Shown here piece by piece: positions 38,803 through 50,639 of a DNA stretch of 64,000 nt. The notes beneath the pieces are model-generated. The model did no database searches. It saw only the letters and a program-made list of their open reading frames with translations, and was not told the DNA's origin. This DNA is from Macrocystis pyrifera. Lineage: Eukaryota; Sar; Phaeophyceae; Laminariales; Laminariaceae. The stretch spans positions 16,395,479 to 16,459,478 of the forward strand of contig JASSKH010000006.1 of NCBI GenBank assembly GCA_031763025.1, in the 5' to 3' direction. Position 1 is the first letter of the stretch. Every line of letters starts with the position of its first letter. The position numbers were made by a program, and so were the translations under genes.

Positions 38803-38956
38803 TCTCTCTAGAGTAAAGCATCAGCACGGACACTGCTGTGGATGTGCGAGATGTGTGTGTTCTCGTTTCGTTGTACTCGTCGACATCTTCTCGTTTGTTT
38901 GTACTCGTCGACATCCATCATACCCAATGTCCGTGCTGAGTCTTTATGCTAGGGAT
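38803..38956. repeat. Foldback repeat
   Basis: CTAGAGTAAAGCATCAGCAC followed by GGACAC (38808-38834) is the approximate complement of TGTCCGTGCTGAGTCTTTAT followed by GCTAG (38928-38953). The loop has a short tandem duplication (TGTACTCGTCGACATC twice). The right arm and its downstream AAGCTCTGTGGTCAC phrase recur in degraded form at about 24283-24335 and 57297-57362. Confidence 0.6.
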
Positions 38957-39059
38957 ACGCAAGCTCTGTGGTCACAAACTTACGATGCAGCAGATATAGA
39001 ACATTGGATTGCGGTAAGGCGGTACACCTGGTACGTGCGCATTCTGCGGAGGGGATCTG

Positions 39060-40420
39060 AATTCTAAAACGATTGGCACAGACAGCCAATACCGTTATGC
39101 CAGGTGTATAGCAGAACGACAATCAATCAGCAGAATGTACAACTTATTCGAAACACTGTGGACACGGCAACGCTACCACGGCTTCGCGTTCCAGGCGCAC
39201 GCCCCTAGGCGCCAAACGACCCCCTGGCAAACCGTTTGCGATCTGGTACCAAACGAGCCCGGGTACACCATCAGCGTCGCCTACCTTGGACTTTCTACCA
39301 CCGACGTTTGCAACTGCTTCGCCGAAAAGTCAACCCCATTTCTCGCCTCCACCAAAATGTTCCCGGCGTCACCGTCAACGCCGATCACTTCAGGCCCTTC
39401 ATACTGACCGCTGCGACTGCCGCACCGACAGGCTTACCCTTTCCTTGCCGACACTAAACGGGCCCGACGCGACGACTACGTCAAGCAAGCTACACCTTCA
39501 CGTTTCTTTCGTATTCCGTTACGATTTTCATCTGACGAGCGTATTGCCGACCCCGAGCTTCGCTTTTCAGTTCCACATTCGGTGTACGTGCTTGCTAGAG
39601 GCGTTGTAACTTCATTACGAGTTGTGGGGTACATCTAATGTGTCGACCTTGTTAGGTATGAATAGCCAGATATTCGACCCCCTCTCCAATTTCTGGGTGT
39701 TGTTCTTGACATATTTTGATCTTCGAGTGATCTCCATCAATCATAGTTCAGAGTGGGCTAATGTGATGGGGTCATTAAATATAGATCTGAAAACGTATAT
39801 GTGCTTAGGATTCTCAGAGGAAGCAGTGTCACCCCGCTCAAATGAGGTGCACATGATAGATTAGGGGAGGCACAATAGTCTGCTGATGTGTTCTGATACA
39901 CCAGAGTACAGCTTTCAGACCCAAAAAAGGACCCGGGGTCGTTGGATCTCCGACGCCGGCTCACCTGTTGTTTGAGGGTTCGAGAAGTACCCTCATGCAG
40001 GGAGGATCGGGTCACGCAGAAAGCCAATCGATGCAGGGCGGTAGTTACAAGCAGCCATAGTAAACGATCAATGAAGCACCAGATACGATAACGGGCACTA
40101 CGGGTAAGGCGGGGCCCAAGGGGCTCGGGGTTCAAAGCACGAGTATCGCAGATCACTTGGCTTCGACCTTCTTTGGGTCACTTCGCATCGTTCAGCAAAC
40201 GCTGGGTGTTGCCGCAACCTCGATACTGGCTCTCTACCCGAACACAAAGGCGTTTTCACACCGGGGGTCCTCCCTGTCTCCATAAGATGCAACTGAAAGA
40301 GCTAATCAAAGCTTACCCTCTGCCCATTCAAAGACCCGACGCGTGAAACTAATCAAACCAGTTGTCTAGCGCCGTATTATCCTCCTCATAGTGCTGGTCA
40401 CTACAGTCGCAACGCTTTTA
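39060..40420. other. No gene seen
   Basis: Several overlapping short frames; none has a recognisable domain or consistent splice context. Confidence 0.45.
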
Positions 40421-40429
40421 CCAATTCAT

Positions 40430-40975
40430 TCTGGCGCCCGTCGCTGTAACGTTCCCCCTGCCCGACGCATAACCATCGTCGGCGCAAAGTGAACACCCCG
40501 GCGCTAGCCCGGCGACACCGTGTGCGCCTTCCTCCTCGGCCCCCCTCCATCAATCTGGCGTTTGTAACCCCGTTCTTGACGCATAGTGCTCGGCTCTCGG
40601 CTCAGGGCCGACGTTGTTGCCGTCAGGTGTACATTTTGCCCTCAGCACCCCCGTCACTGCAGCACCCCTTCAGCTCGGCGTATGTAAGCGTCGGGTTCAA
40701 GCGAGTCTTACAGCGATTCACCGATCCTCTGTTCCTCCTCAACACCCCCGTCACTGCAACACCCCCCCAGCCCGGCGCATGTGAGCGTTGGTTCCAAGCA
40801 GGGGAGACGGTGAATAACCGATTGACTTTTCCTCCCCGGGTCTCCGCTTCCGTATCACCCTCCCAACCTGGCGCACATCAGCGTCGATGCTAAGCGGGCC
40901 TTACGACATTTCACCGATCCATCGTTTCTCCTCCCCTCTCCGTCGCTGCAACATCCCCCAGCCCGGCGCCTGTGC
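40430..40975. repeat. Minisatellite, about 97-bp unit
   Basis: CCGTCACTGCAACACCCC followed by CAGCCCGGCGCATGTGAGCG recurs near 40436, 40649, 40746, 40846 and 40940, with 94-100 bp spacing between the last four. Noncoding, GC-rich. Confidence 0.75.
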
Positions 40976-41682
40976 CAGAACCAATTCAGCGCGTGCTACT
41001 GGTCAGCCCAGCCACGTCAAAATGTCTCATCAGGACCGCCGTACACAGTATCAAACCCACAGCTAGTACGGTAACGCAGCCGCACAGATCCCCTGTAAAC
41101 AGTCAGCAGGCAAACAACACCAGCCCCAAAGTTATCCGGCCTTCATTTGCCGGGGTTCGAGCCACAGCGAACATGGTTTGAGGGAAAATCAGGGTGACAC
41201 CCTCGAGAACGAGGTCGAACGTTTGTTCTCAGTACAGTTTCAAGTTTGTTCCCTGGGCGTTAACATTGGACGCGCTACCACCTCTAAGGGAGGCCCAGCA
41301 ACGTCCCGGAATCGAATCGTGGTCGCGCTTGCCTGCTTCTGTGGTGAATCTGTGTTGCCGAGCGCTAGATTGTCGGCATGTCTGCACAGTGGGGAACGCC
41401 CCCAAGTAGGTTGTGTTCTCCGTTACTTTCGCCTGGATTTCTACTTTCACTTTTCGATTCTGTTTGGAAACCTCGGCTACGTTATATCGAAATCGAAATT
41501 ATTTCGATTTCGACGTCGATTTTCGAATCTGTTTGGACACGCCCCAAGCAGAGGCTCCCATTTTGAAATCGAAAAGTACAAATCTGAAGCTCGAAATCGA
41601 ACCGCATAGGAAAACATCGTTATCACCTGCGCGGTTTACGAGTATATTTAACACGATATGCACGTGTAAACATGTATCTTGG

Positions 41683-42505
41683 ACCTATGATAATGGGAAC
41701 GCGAAGATCGAAAGGGGTTGTTTCAAAATATTGCTCTCAAGAAACAGCCGAAGATTTTCTCTCTCTTACCACCGCCGTGGGAAAAAAGGGGGAAAATAAA
41801 ATGTTTGGTTTTTGGTGTTTTCTCTCTCAAACAGCTGCAGGCGGTCAACTTGGTTTTTTCTCGTCGCAAATTGTCGACACACTGATGAAAATCAGCTCAT
41901 GCGACGATAGTCCTTCGACACCGACTCAGCTCACGGCCAACCCCCTTGGTGTCGGGCAAGGCCGACGAGTGTAGATGACGGCCTCGAAGATATCAGGTGG
42001 ATTCAGAATCTAAGGGGAGAGGGCTTTGCGTCGGCGTCCTAAGGTTTTCTCCCACACCTGAAAGAAAGCCTATTTTTTGCCTTTCGAGACGGATCGATTT
42101 TTTTTTGTTATCTGTTTTCTGCACATCAGCGGCCAATTGTTTTTTTTTTGTTATACGCCTGGCCAGCGCCCGCCGCATACCACCGGCCGTTGTGTGATCA
42201 CGGTCACTCTAAGGTAGGTGGGAGCCCCTAGCGAGCGCACCCCATTCGGACTTCAGGACGCAGTCGTTGCTTTTGTCGATCGATTTCTGTCGAGGACTCG
42301 GAATCTCGCCGTTTCGAACTAAACTTTTGCCTAGGTTTTTCTCAAGCCGATGTTGGCGGGCCCCACAATTGCGTTTTTCGATCATCTACAAAAGGTTGGA
42401 ACTTTCCGCTTCAAGAATCATGCTCATAGCAAGCTTGTTCTGAAACGATCTGGCGGGTAAATTTGAAAATCAAACTTTACAAGGAACCACCGCTTTGGCA
42501 TTGGT
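41683..42505 (-). mobile_element. TIR element copy 2, inverted relative to copy 1
   Basis: Begins ACCTATGATAATGGGAACGC, the complement of the right end of copy 1 (8691-9477), and ends TTGGCATTGGT. The interior matches in reverse order: GTCGGGCAAGGCCGACGAG, TTTGCCTTTCGAGACGGAT, CGCCTGGCCAGCGCCCGCCG, GTCGAGGACTCGGAATCTCG. Termini are more eroded than in copy 1. Confidence 0.78.
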
Positions 42506-42516
42506 AGATGTTTTTT

Positions 42517-42665
42517 ACGCTTGAGATGCTCTATGCACCGATGGCGTCTATCAACCTGGTCGTAGGTATGCTCCAGTCGAGCCAGCCGGGGCTTTCCTAC
42601 GTGCAGATGCGACATATTGCACCAACGAATATTCGTTTACTTAAGACAGCAGTACACTCGTACGT
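42517..42665. repeat. Duplicated segment D, copy 1 (holds the MITE empty site)
   Basis: About 145 bp repeated at 42801-42942 (GAGATGCTCTATGCACCGAT versus GAGATGCTCTGTGCGCCAAT, ACGTGCAGATG, AAGACAGCAG-T/C-ACAC). Copy 1 continues uninterrupted where copy 2 carries a MITE. Confidence 0.8.
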
Positions 42666-42800
42666 AAGTTATGTACGAACGTCGTACTACTATACGTAGG
42701 TCGTTTCTTTGGCACCTTCGCATTTTTTCTCCTATCAGCTGTACCATTTCCAAGTCGTTTCCATGAGATAAGCACCTCAAGCACGTATCTTACATATGCG

Positions 42801-42942
42801 ACGCTCGAGATGCTCTGTGCGCCAATAGCGTCTATCAATCTGCTCCTAGGTAAGCTCCAGCCCACCGAGCCTAGGCTTCCGTACGTGCAGATGAGACGCT
42901 TGCACAATCAAATGCCTGTATACGCAAGACAGCAGCACACTA
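42801..42942. repeat. Duplicated segment D, copy 2 (interrupted by MITE 3)
   Basis: Aligned to 42517-42660; homology resumes after the MITE at 43048 (TAGTACGAG versus TCGTACGTA). Confidence 0.8.
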
Positions 42943-43047
42943 TTACGGGGGTCCATAGTTAACGGGACCAAATTTTGTTAGTAAAAATAAGTAGATATAT
43001 AGGTTTTTATGTATACCATAGGTCCTATTAATTATGGACCCCCGTAA
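42943..43047. mobile_element. MITE copy 3, 105 bp
   Basis: TTACGGGGGTCCATAGTTAA and TTAATTATGGACCCCCGTAA are near-perfect inverted termini. TA flanks on both sides (42941-42942, 43048-43049). Comparison with the unoccupied paralogous segment at 42650-42665 confirms both boundaries and a TA target. Confidence 0.92.
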
Positions 43048-43049
43048 TA

Positions 43050-43820
43050 GTACGAGTATTTATTGCGCCTGGTGTGGGTATTTTCACATACTTCATCATC
43101 TTCTCCTATAACATTTACGAGCGGTTTGTACGCACCAGCCCCGTCCCAGAGTTTCAACCGTGGCTCCATGTGTTCGCACCGTCGACCGACCAACTGACCT
43201 CGCGTTTTAAAACTTGGTATTCGCCATCAACAAGGGCAGTAGTAGTACAGTAGATAAATAAACGTTCAGTAGTATGTACTGTTCACGTAACGGTATTAGC
43301 TACAGCAGGAATGAAATAACGACTGCGTGAGACATCTTTTTCACGCCACGCGAGAAGTAATATTTTCCCGCCCTGTCCTGTATGCCCGCCCCCCGTTACA
43401 ACGGTCAGTAACACCGCGCCAGAGGTCGACGGGGCTGCTGGTCCGTACTATCTTGACGTGGACGCTGATCCCATATCAACAAGGTAACGCTCAAGCACTT
43501 GTAATCGCGCGCTTTTGGGGGGACAAGTAGCTTGGGTTTCAGGCAGGATAAGGGTGTCTGTGGTCGTGTTAGGCGATGCACTACTCGATACGGAGATGTG
43601 CGTGTTGTTCGACAACAGCCGAGTTTCGAAACCTGTGGTACCGCCCTCCGTTGTTTGTCGTACTTTTTTGTAGTTTCAGTTGCTGTATGCACCTCACGTT
43701 TCAGCAGTTGTGCGCTTTTGAGACCATGTGCAATATCGTGATTTTTATTTTGTTTTCGGCGTCTATTGGCGTTTACAAAGCAAGCGACTAATTTTAGGTT
43801 TTGTCTACTTCTGCCCACAG
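43050..43820. other. No gene seen
   Basis: Short frames only; ends at a good polypyrimidine/CAG acceptor-like site (CTACTTCTGCCCACAG, 43805-43820). Confidence 0.45.
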
Positions 43821-43822
43821 GT

Positions 43823-44788
43823 CTAGTCCCAGGGCCGGCTGTGGCCCACCAAAGATGGGGCGGCACTCTCAATGAGCTCGGAGATGGTGCCGGGTTGTAT
43901 AACGCGTGGTCGTTCGTCGGAACCGAGTGACTCTCGCCTGCCTTTGAGCTGGAGCAGCCGCCAAAGAAGCCAAATCGGAAGCAGAGGACGGCTGGTTGTG
44001 TTCGATGGCTCTGCAGTGATGAAGGCCCGTCGTCTACCCGCGTGTGCTCCGCTTGCAAGGGACTTCCTACCCTGACGGCCAAGGGTCCTCGCTGGGCTCA
44101 CTTCAGGTCAGACGATCACACGGGCGACATGGCTATAGCTTGGGACGAGTGGTGCTTGTCTTGGAAGCCGGAAGCGATGTACACCGACGTGAAACAAAGT
44201 TTCGAGCCCACGTGGAAAGACTGCTGCATTTGCACCAGGGGGGCGTGCTTCTTCATGCAGCCGCAGAGGTGGCGGGCGCCGGACCCAGAAGAGACGAACA
44301 GGTGGACGTGTGCGGTGTGTGAAACGACCAGCAGCGGTGCATGGAAGCATCCGTGTGTAAACTTGCGACTGTTCGCCCGGTATTTCACGTCGCTCCACGC
44401 CACGTGCAGCCGCCTATTCGACACGGGCGGTACGTTGGAGGCAGATAGTCTGTTGTGCGGCAGCTATTTTGGCGATGGATACAGGAACGCGCCAAAGCGT
44501 TTCAAGAGAGACTAGTCAACGATCGTTGGATACGTGAACTCCATCGAGTTAGACGGCAACCCCCCGGCAAAAGACACACTCGAGTTTGCAGTGTAGGATG
44601 CAATGCTCTATTGCTTGACGAGGCTGAAGGACGGCGAGCTTGCTCACTTGGCGGACGCGGTCGACGCCACGCGAGGCGCGCGGCAAAGGGTGGGCTTGAA
44701 AGGTACGAAGGAGGAATCACTGAGGGCAAAGTTGCTTGGCATGTTCAGAGGTCTGGCACAGAGCGTCGTAGGTGTGCATCACCATTAG
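43823..44788 (+). pseudogene. Cys-rich protein of unknown family, one frame with three stops
   Basis: A single reading frame stays protein-like for about 320 codons but is cut by TGA at 43928, TAG at 44513 and TAG at 44594, ending at TAG 44786-44788. It follows a good acceptor-like site at 43820. The middle section has Cys pairs (AGCVRWLCSDEG, TRVCSACKGLP, DCCICTRGACFF, RWTCAVCETTSSG) and many Trp, suggesting zinc-binding modules, then a helical charged tail (SLRAKLLGMFRGLAQS). No frameshift is needed to read through, unlike the nearby transposon relics. I do not recognise it; a transposon or host zinc-finger origin are both open. Confidence 0.5.
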
Positions 44789-44825
44789 TTTTGACGGCAA
44801 CGAAGTTGAAGGCAGGGACAAGCCG

Positions 44826-46700
44826 TTACCTCATGCCCCCAGTGTTAGCACCACTGTACGTCGCAAAGCTACACCGAGCCCTTTTCAGGGTGGAGAAGGA
44901 AGCAGAAACCCGACGTTCGACGGGAGGGTGTGTGGATGGGGATACCCCAGCAGGCATCGATGGAGAAGATGGTGGGTGGTCCAAACGTGTAGGCGAAAAC
45001 AGGCGACTTGCAAACGCCATGAGCTCCATGAATGCTCCAGTAAAACGACCTGGACGCCGCATACATGCATGCACGTACGTACGTACAGTAGGTACGCACA
45101 TCTTTGAATCAGGATGTGTATGTACGAAAACGAGAGCATGGTACGAGCCAGCAGCACCGCACGGTGATGCACTGCGCTGGTGCTGCGTGGTGAACTGAGC
45201 TGATCTGAGTGTGATTCGATGTGTGTACTTCCTACTTCGTATGATACCTACTGTAGTACCAGTATGTAGCTGCTGAGCTGGGCTAAGCTGGATGTGATTT
45301 GTGCCTTCCTTCTTATTACGTATGGCTTGAAGTGAGTAAGTGTCGTCTGTGGAGAGTACGTATATATCTCGCTCAGTTTTGACTGCTTTTCGATTGAGAT
45401 TCGAGTTCGAAAATCCTATTCTATAATAGTTTTCCTACTTTGTTTTTCATTTTGTTTTCGGACTTTTCATGTTGAATTTAGTGTTGAAGTGGCTATTTCG
45501 CTCAGTTTTGACCGTGTTTCGATTCTGACTCGATCCTAGTTGTTTTTTCGACTCTTGGAAAAATCTTAGAATTATTGTGGGATGTTTTTTTTGTTGTACT
45601 CATAGTGAGCGAGCTAAGCTTTGAGCTGAGCTGAGCTGCGTGTAATTTTCGAAATAACTGAAGGGAAAAAATAGTAACGCGAGGAAAGCAGAAAACAGGG
45701 AAAGTGAAGGTCACCAAGAACGTACAAACCGTAGAAGGGCGATTTTGTTCGTGTTGGACTCTCTGAGAGGGCAGCAGGTCACATCATATTCACGAGAAAA
45801 ATGCATAAACCCAACTGTAGGAAGGATAGCACGTAGAACATCAAGCTGCTCGAGAGGATCAGGAGGGGGGCAGATGTGGCTGTTTATGCCGTCGACATTT
45901 TCGCGCGTTTGCCAGGGGGCATGAAATGACAGAGGGGGCATAGAAAGACCACCATAATCACTTTTGGCAGCAGCACGAGATTGGGAGGTGTATTAACTGC
46001 TGTGCACCCAACGAGCTTTCCCGCGACTTTTGAGCATCCGAAGGAGACGAACGCAAAATGAAAATTCAGTGGGGAGTGCGAGTTGTATGCGCCCGAGACA
46101 AGTATATCAGGTGGGCTGCAATTCTGGCCCCACAGTAGTGATGGTGCTTGTTGAGTGCAGGCGGTCTGAAGAATACTGTTCAGATCAAACCTTGTGGCGT
46201 ACGATGCGTGCAGCATGTGCATTGTTTAATATTCTTTCAGGAATACATTCTGCCACGACTTGCGGGCGACGTTTTTACTCCGTTGGTACTACGAAGATGG
46301 TGAATTCCTGTGTTGGGCTTTCTCTCAATCAAGGTTTGGTTCCGCGTGTGTTGATTATTCCGCAAGAATTGCAGCATGCCGTCCTTACAAACTGCATCCG
46401 ACACTGACGGCCGATGCACAGCTTCTCAGGACAGAGTGCGCTTGAGCTATATATGAAGAGTTTTTTTATTTTGTATGTTGAGGGGGCTGCAGGAGCAGCG
46501 AGCGACGAAGACTGCTTCTGCGTGTTGCCGCCAAGGAGGATTCACAAGCGTAATGAAAATATGTTTTGTTTGAAACTACTCGATTTTTTCAATCTACACG
46601 TGCCAGGTGCAAGAGAAGGTACGATGCGCACATTTGTGAATGGGGTGATGATTTCCATCGGTGCACGTTCTTCCACCCACGCGTACTTATTTTTTATTTC
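44826..46700. other. No gene seen
   Basis: Overlapping low-quality frames on both strands. Between 45180 and 45660 there are loose GAGCTGAGCTG and TCGATTCTGACTCG repeats. Nothing with a domain. Confidence 0.45.
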
Positions 46701-46706
46701 TTGACT

Positions 46707-47748
46707 TCACCCGGCCGGGCCAGCCGCCAACTCATGGAACGTGCTCGTGGCCTTACCACAGGCAAACTGATCCGGTCGCTGCAGACAAACATCGTCTGAC
46801 CTATTCCCTAGGTTTACCTGAAGGAGGTGTATAGCGGAAATTCGAGACTTTTCTGTATGTCCACCCTCAAAAGGAAACTCCAATCCTCGCGAAATCTGGT
46901 CCCAAACGGCCCCCGACGTTGATGTGTATTCTGCGAGAATCGATCGCGGACACGCACAAGCAGTCTGGGCCAACTTTCATAAGAGAGCCTGGCGCCAGAG
47001 GTCCAAGTGGTCAGCAACCATCACCCGGTGGTCGACCGGGCGATCGGCACGTGGCCCATACGAGACCACGTCAAAATGTCTGACGGCACGAAGCTGAACT
47101 GCCACCACCGCCGAACCGTTGACGCTTTCATCCACAAACGACTGAATATCCGCGGCCGACTCGCCGAGGTCCGGGGGCAAACGTGTCGTCAGTTAGCTGT
47201 GATTTCTGGACGTGACGCTCCCCTCACGTCCCCGCTGTCCCGCACAGAAGGCTCACGGTCCGAAACGTTGTCTATGAATTACTGTAGAAGGACGTCGACG
47301 TGGGAGGTCTTGGATGCGCCGCCGGTGACGGCGTCCCCAAGACCAACAACTGACAGAAGCACGTTGTCCAGTGTTGATTTGACGCCGAGGATCTCCGTAT
47401 TTATTCGGGAAAACTCGGAGCCCACCTGGTTCTGCCAATGCAGAACGTCAGCCGTCCATACCCCCCCCCCCCGAGGCTGCCGGCATAGATGGAGGACCAG
47501 CTGCAGCAGCGGTAGCAGCAACAGCAGCAGCAGCGTTGGCCTGGCGAGCGGCCGCAGCAGCGTCGGTGGCCTGGCGAGCCTCGGCCTCGCCCAGCACGGC
47601 GTGCGTCGACCTCCACATGCACAGCAGTTACAGCAGCATGAGCATTCGCCTCAGCTTGTGTCTGCGCAGCAAATAACGCAGCCTGCACCTCTCGCACAGC
47701 AGTAGCCGCGTTAGCCACGGCCTCCGGCGACTTGCTCTTGTCGGACAT
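46707..47748 (-). pseudogene. Ala-rich Gag-like retroelement protein (multiple frameshifts)
   Basis: Minus strand from MSDKSKSPEAVANAATAVRE, continuing after a frame change as EAEARQATDAAAAARQANAA. A second change at a C12 run (47460-47471) leads to LHWQNQVGSEFSRINTEILG. Farther on come SAADIQSFVDESVNGSAVVA, HFDVVSYGPRADRPVDHRVM and LAEYTSTSGAVWDQISRGLE in shifted frames. The Ala-rich coiled N terminus resembles in style the Gag at 61788-64000, which is why a retroelement origin is suggested; no knuckle or enzymatic domain is seen. Confidence 0.4.
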
Positions 47749-47749
47749 C

Positions 47750-49190
47750 CTGAACTCAAACTAATTTGTATCACACCTTTGGATCTGTAGCTTTGCCTCT
47801 GCTTCACTGCGCTGTTACGTGTAGGTTGTGGCTACGTACCAGACAAGGTGTGTGTACCAAGGGCTACGATTCATGCTACCGTGAATCACTGCATTCATCT
47901 GATTGGCTAAAATTCTTACGTACGTACAAAACTCACGTTCTCTCATTCTTCCGAGAATACGTTGTTTCACGACAAAATCTCACGAATCGTGATGTGGTTT
48001 GCTCGTTAGGAACGGCCCTAAGCAACGTATTCGTGGCTTTCTCTTGCGTCACCCTGTGACAACCTAAACCATACCGCACCTCTCTTGTGCAGCTTGGGTT
48101 TGGATATTTTCATACCACCTGTTGTACTTCGAGATAATACGAGTACATACCTGACAACACCTTATTTATTATTGTCTTCTTTCGTCTAATCGTTACGTAC
48201 CACTCCGAAGGAAAATATTTACGAGTATGTATAATTGTGACGGTGGTAGTCCAAGGATCCGAGGGGTTTCCAGAAATGGACACGGCATGTACGCAAAGGG
48301 GATAGTGCGAATTGAACCCGGAGACTGTGGACATGTGAGTGGGAGACGGTCACAACCCTTCTCGACCTCGTTGAGCTTCTTTTGGCTCGTCCGGTTGGCG
48401 GCAGTGGTCCCCTACACCAGCAAAGTACCGACTAAAGCGACTAGGAGATGGCTCAAGCGTACGTCCCGTAGGCCGTGTGGAACAACTGGAATGTAGGTGG
48501 CAGTCTTTGCGACGAACTGAAAGGGTTTGGGCGTGTGAACGAAGGCCAGACCCATGGTCCTGTGTGTTCTGAGAACGAAATAGTACATGGTGGATTAGAG
48601 TGTGAGCCCATCTGAGCAACCCTTCGAGGGGCACAAGCTATATCGGCCAGAGAACCCGGCGATGCTACGCCATTATGCATGACACGCGCACCGTTCGACT
48701 CTGTGACATGGTCTCCAAGCTGGTAGCATAGTACGTGCCTGCAAACGACCTTGGAGCGCCAAAAGAGAACCCTTTGTGCAGGCTTTCTAATAATATTGGA
48801 TGTTGCCCCGCGCTGGTTGATGTTGCTCCTGCTGGTCGACGTTTCTCCTGAGGTGTGAGGGGGGTTTCTTGGAGGCTTTCCGTTTTTTTTATTTTTTCCG
48901 TCCTGGCTAGACTCATATTAGGTACCAGGTATCTTTCAATACAGCACAGGGCCGTCTCGCGGATAATCAGCGACACCACCAAGAACACACTCATGAACGA
49001 GACATGGTAGAGGGCTTAATCGGCCATAGCTGCCTCCGGCATGCGGCGGGCTTACTCTCCGTCCGCGTGTCGCTCGGCGCCGTGGCTCCCGAGTTTTCAC
49101 AGAAGATATGACAGCCCAATTCCGACAGAGGGTGGCCACCGCAGAGGCGATAACCAGCCCAAAACCCGTAGTCGGTGCTGTGAGAGGCGT
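47750..49190. other. No gene seen
   Basis: No coding signal with domain or splice support. Confidence 0.45.
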
Positions 49191-49196
49191 AGCACG

Positions 49197-49866
49197 AGCA
49201 AACGAGGGCTGAGTTCACCCCCCTCTCGAGGGGGCTGCGCGGTAGGAGTCGTTCAGCAGAGTCCGAGCTCTAAGAGATTCGGTATGCACGAATGCAGTAG
49301 TCTCACGTCACCTCACATGCGTTCGACGGGATTCTGTTCTACGGATTTATCTTGCAGCCCGTGTATCGCATCATATTTCTGCGGCGTGTTTTTTGGCACC
49401 AAACCCTCTATGCGTGATTCACAGGGGGGCGAGGTCGCTCTTGGTTGCATTTATTGAATTCCAGACTAACACGCCTATAGACGCGGAGAGTAACCACAGC
49501 GTAAACAGCGATAGTGAACCCTAGCTTTGAGCAAAGACTTTGACGGCACGTGCGGCGGGCAGGTCGTGTCTGAGTCCGTCGTTCAGGGGAACCTTCGTTA
49601 GGTCATTATCGGTTCGGACCACAGTCCCCAAGCGAGACCGCGGGCAGACACCGCGTGGGTCTTGCGGCTGCACGCCATGGGAGCTTTAGTGTGGGTAAAT
49701 GAGAGCTGACCCCGTCCCCCCTCGAGGGGTGGTGGATTTCGCCTCGTTTAGCAAAGCCCGGGCTCCTTGAGCTTCGGTATGCGTGAGTGTAGCAGCCCCG
49801 CACACTCCTCTCATGTGTTCAACGCAGGTCTGTTTAGTGGATGGATGTGTCTTGCAGTCTACCGCG
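49197..49866. repeat. Direct duplication with CTCGAG palindrome
   Basis: 49197-49368 and 49694-49866 share CCCCC-CTCGAGGGG, TTCGGTATGC, TCACATGCGTTC/TCATGTGTTC and ATTTATCTTGCAG/ATGTGTCTTGCAG in order. The block between may be part of the same unit (about 497 bp). Confidence 0.6.
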
Positions 49867-49899
49867 GCACATAGGTTCTCTATAGTGCACAGTGCCAAC

Positions 49900-50630
49900 C
49901 CCTCGTCCGAGTTGAGCTTTGCAAACTCAGGCGAGGGAGTGGGGCTAGTCGCGACGCCCCGCCAGACGAAATCATGTCTCCCTCACAGATCACACTAAAT
50001 AACATATTGGGTATAAAACATAAGGGGAATATAACACCCGAGCAGTGAACCCCACGCTCTTTCATACACAGGCACCGTAATAAATACAACATCAATTTAT
50101 GCAACGAAATACCTGGTACGCTAGCTAGCAACAACCCGAGGCAATCGTCGCGCACGAGGGATGGGACCAGCCCTTTTCGGATGGCAACGGGAGACAGCTG
50201 GAGGGGGGCAGGTAGGTGACAGGGATCGGTGAAAGGCCGTTGCACCGGTTTGCTTGCCAGAGGGCCCGGAGAGGAAAGCACGGGGACGATGAAAGACGAC
50301 TAAGGTACGTTGCTAACGGCACAACCTACCACACGATCGTCGCTAGATCCGCCAAAACACGCTACATATTTCGTATCCATGTTTGACGCTCACTCGTATT
50401 CTGAATGGCTTGTAGTCGTACAGGAATCTGCAACATGCAAGATACCTTATCCTAGTGAGTAGGTATCATACTGCTGCAAGTACGGGTTGCTGTGGCTTGC
50501 TCGTTTTTGTGCTTTGAGTTTGAGTACCATGCAGATAGGCAGACAATTTTGCTCGGGGTTCGTCCGTGTACGCATCGACTGTGCAGCACTAGTACTAACA
50601 GGCTCGGCGTGCTTTGTCCACTTTCGTTGT
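49900..50630. other. No gene seen
   Basis: No supported coding or repeat structure. Confidence 0.45.
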
Positions 50631-50639
50631 GAGTACTCG

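Noticed and set aside
40092..40140. GGGGCTCGGGGTTCAAAGC as a box B of a tRNA gene
   Set aside because: No pairing acceptor stem or box A could be found at the correct distance.
46000..46700. Plus-strand short frames with Cys and Arg as small genes
   Set aside because: No homologous domain, no splice context, overlapping frames on both strands of similar quality.
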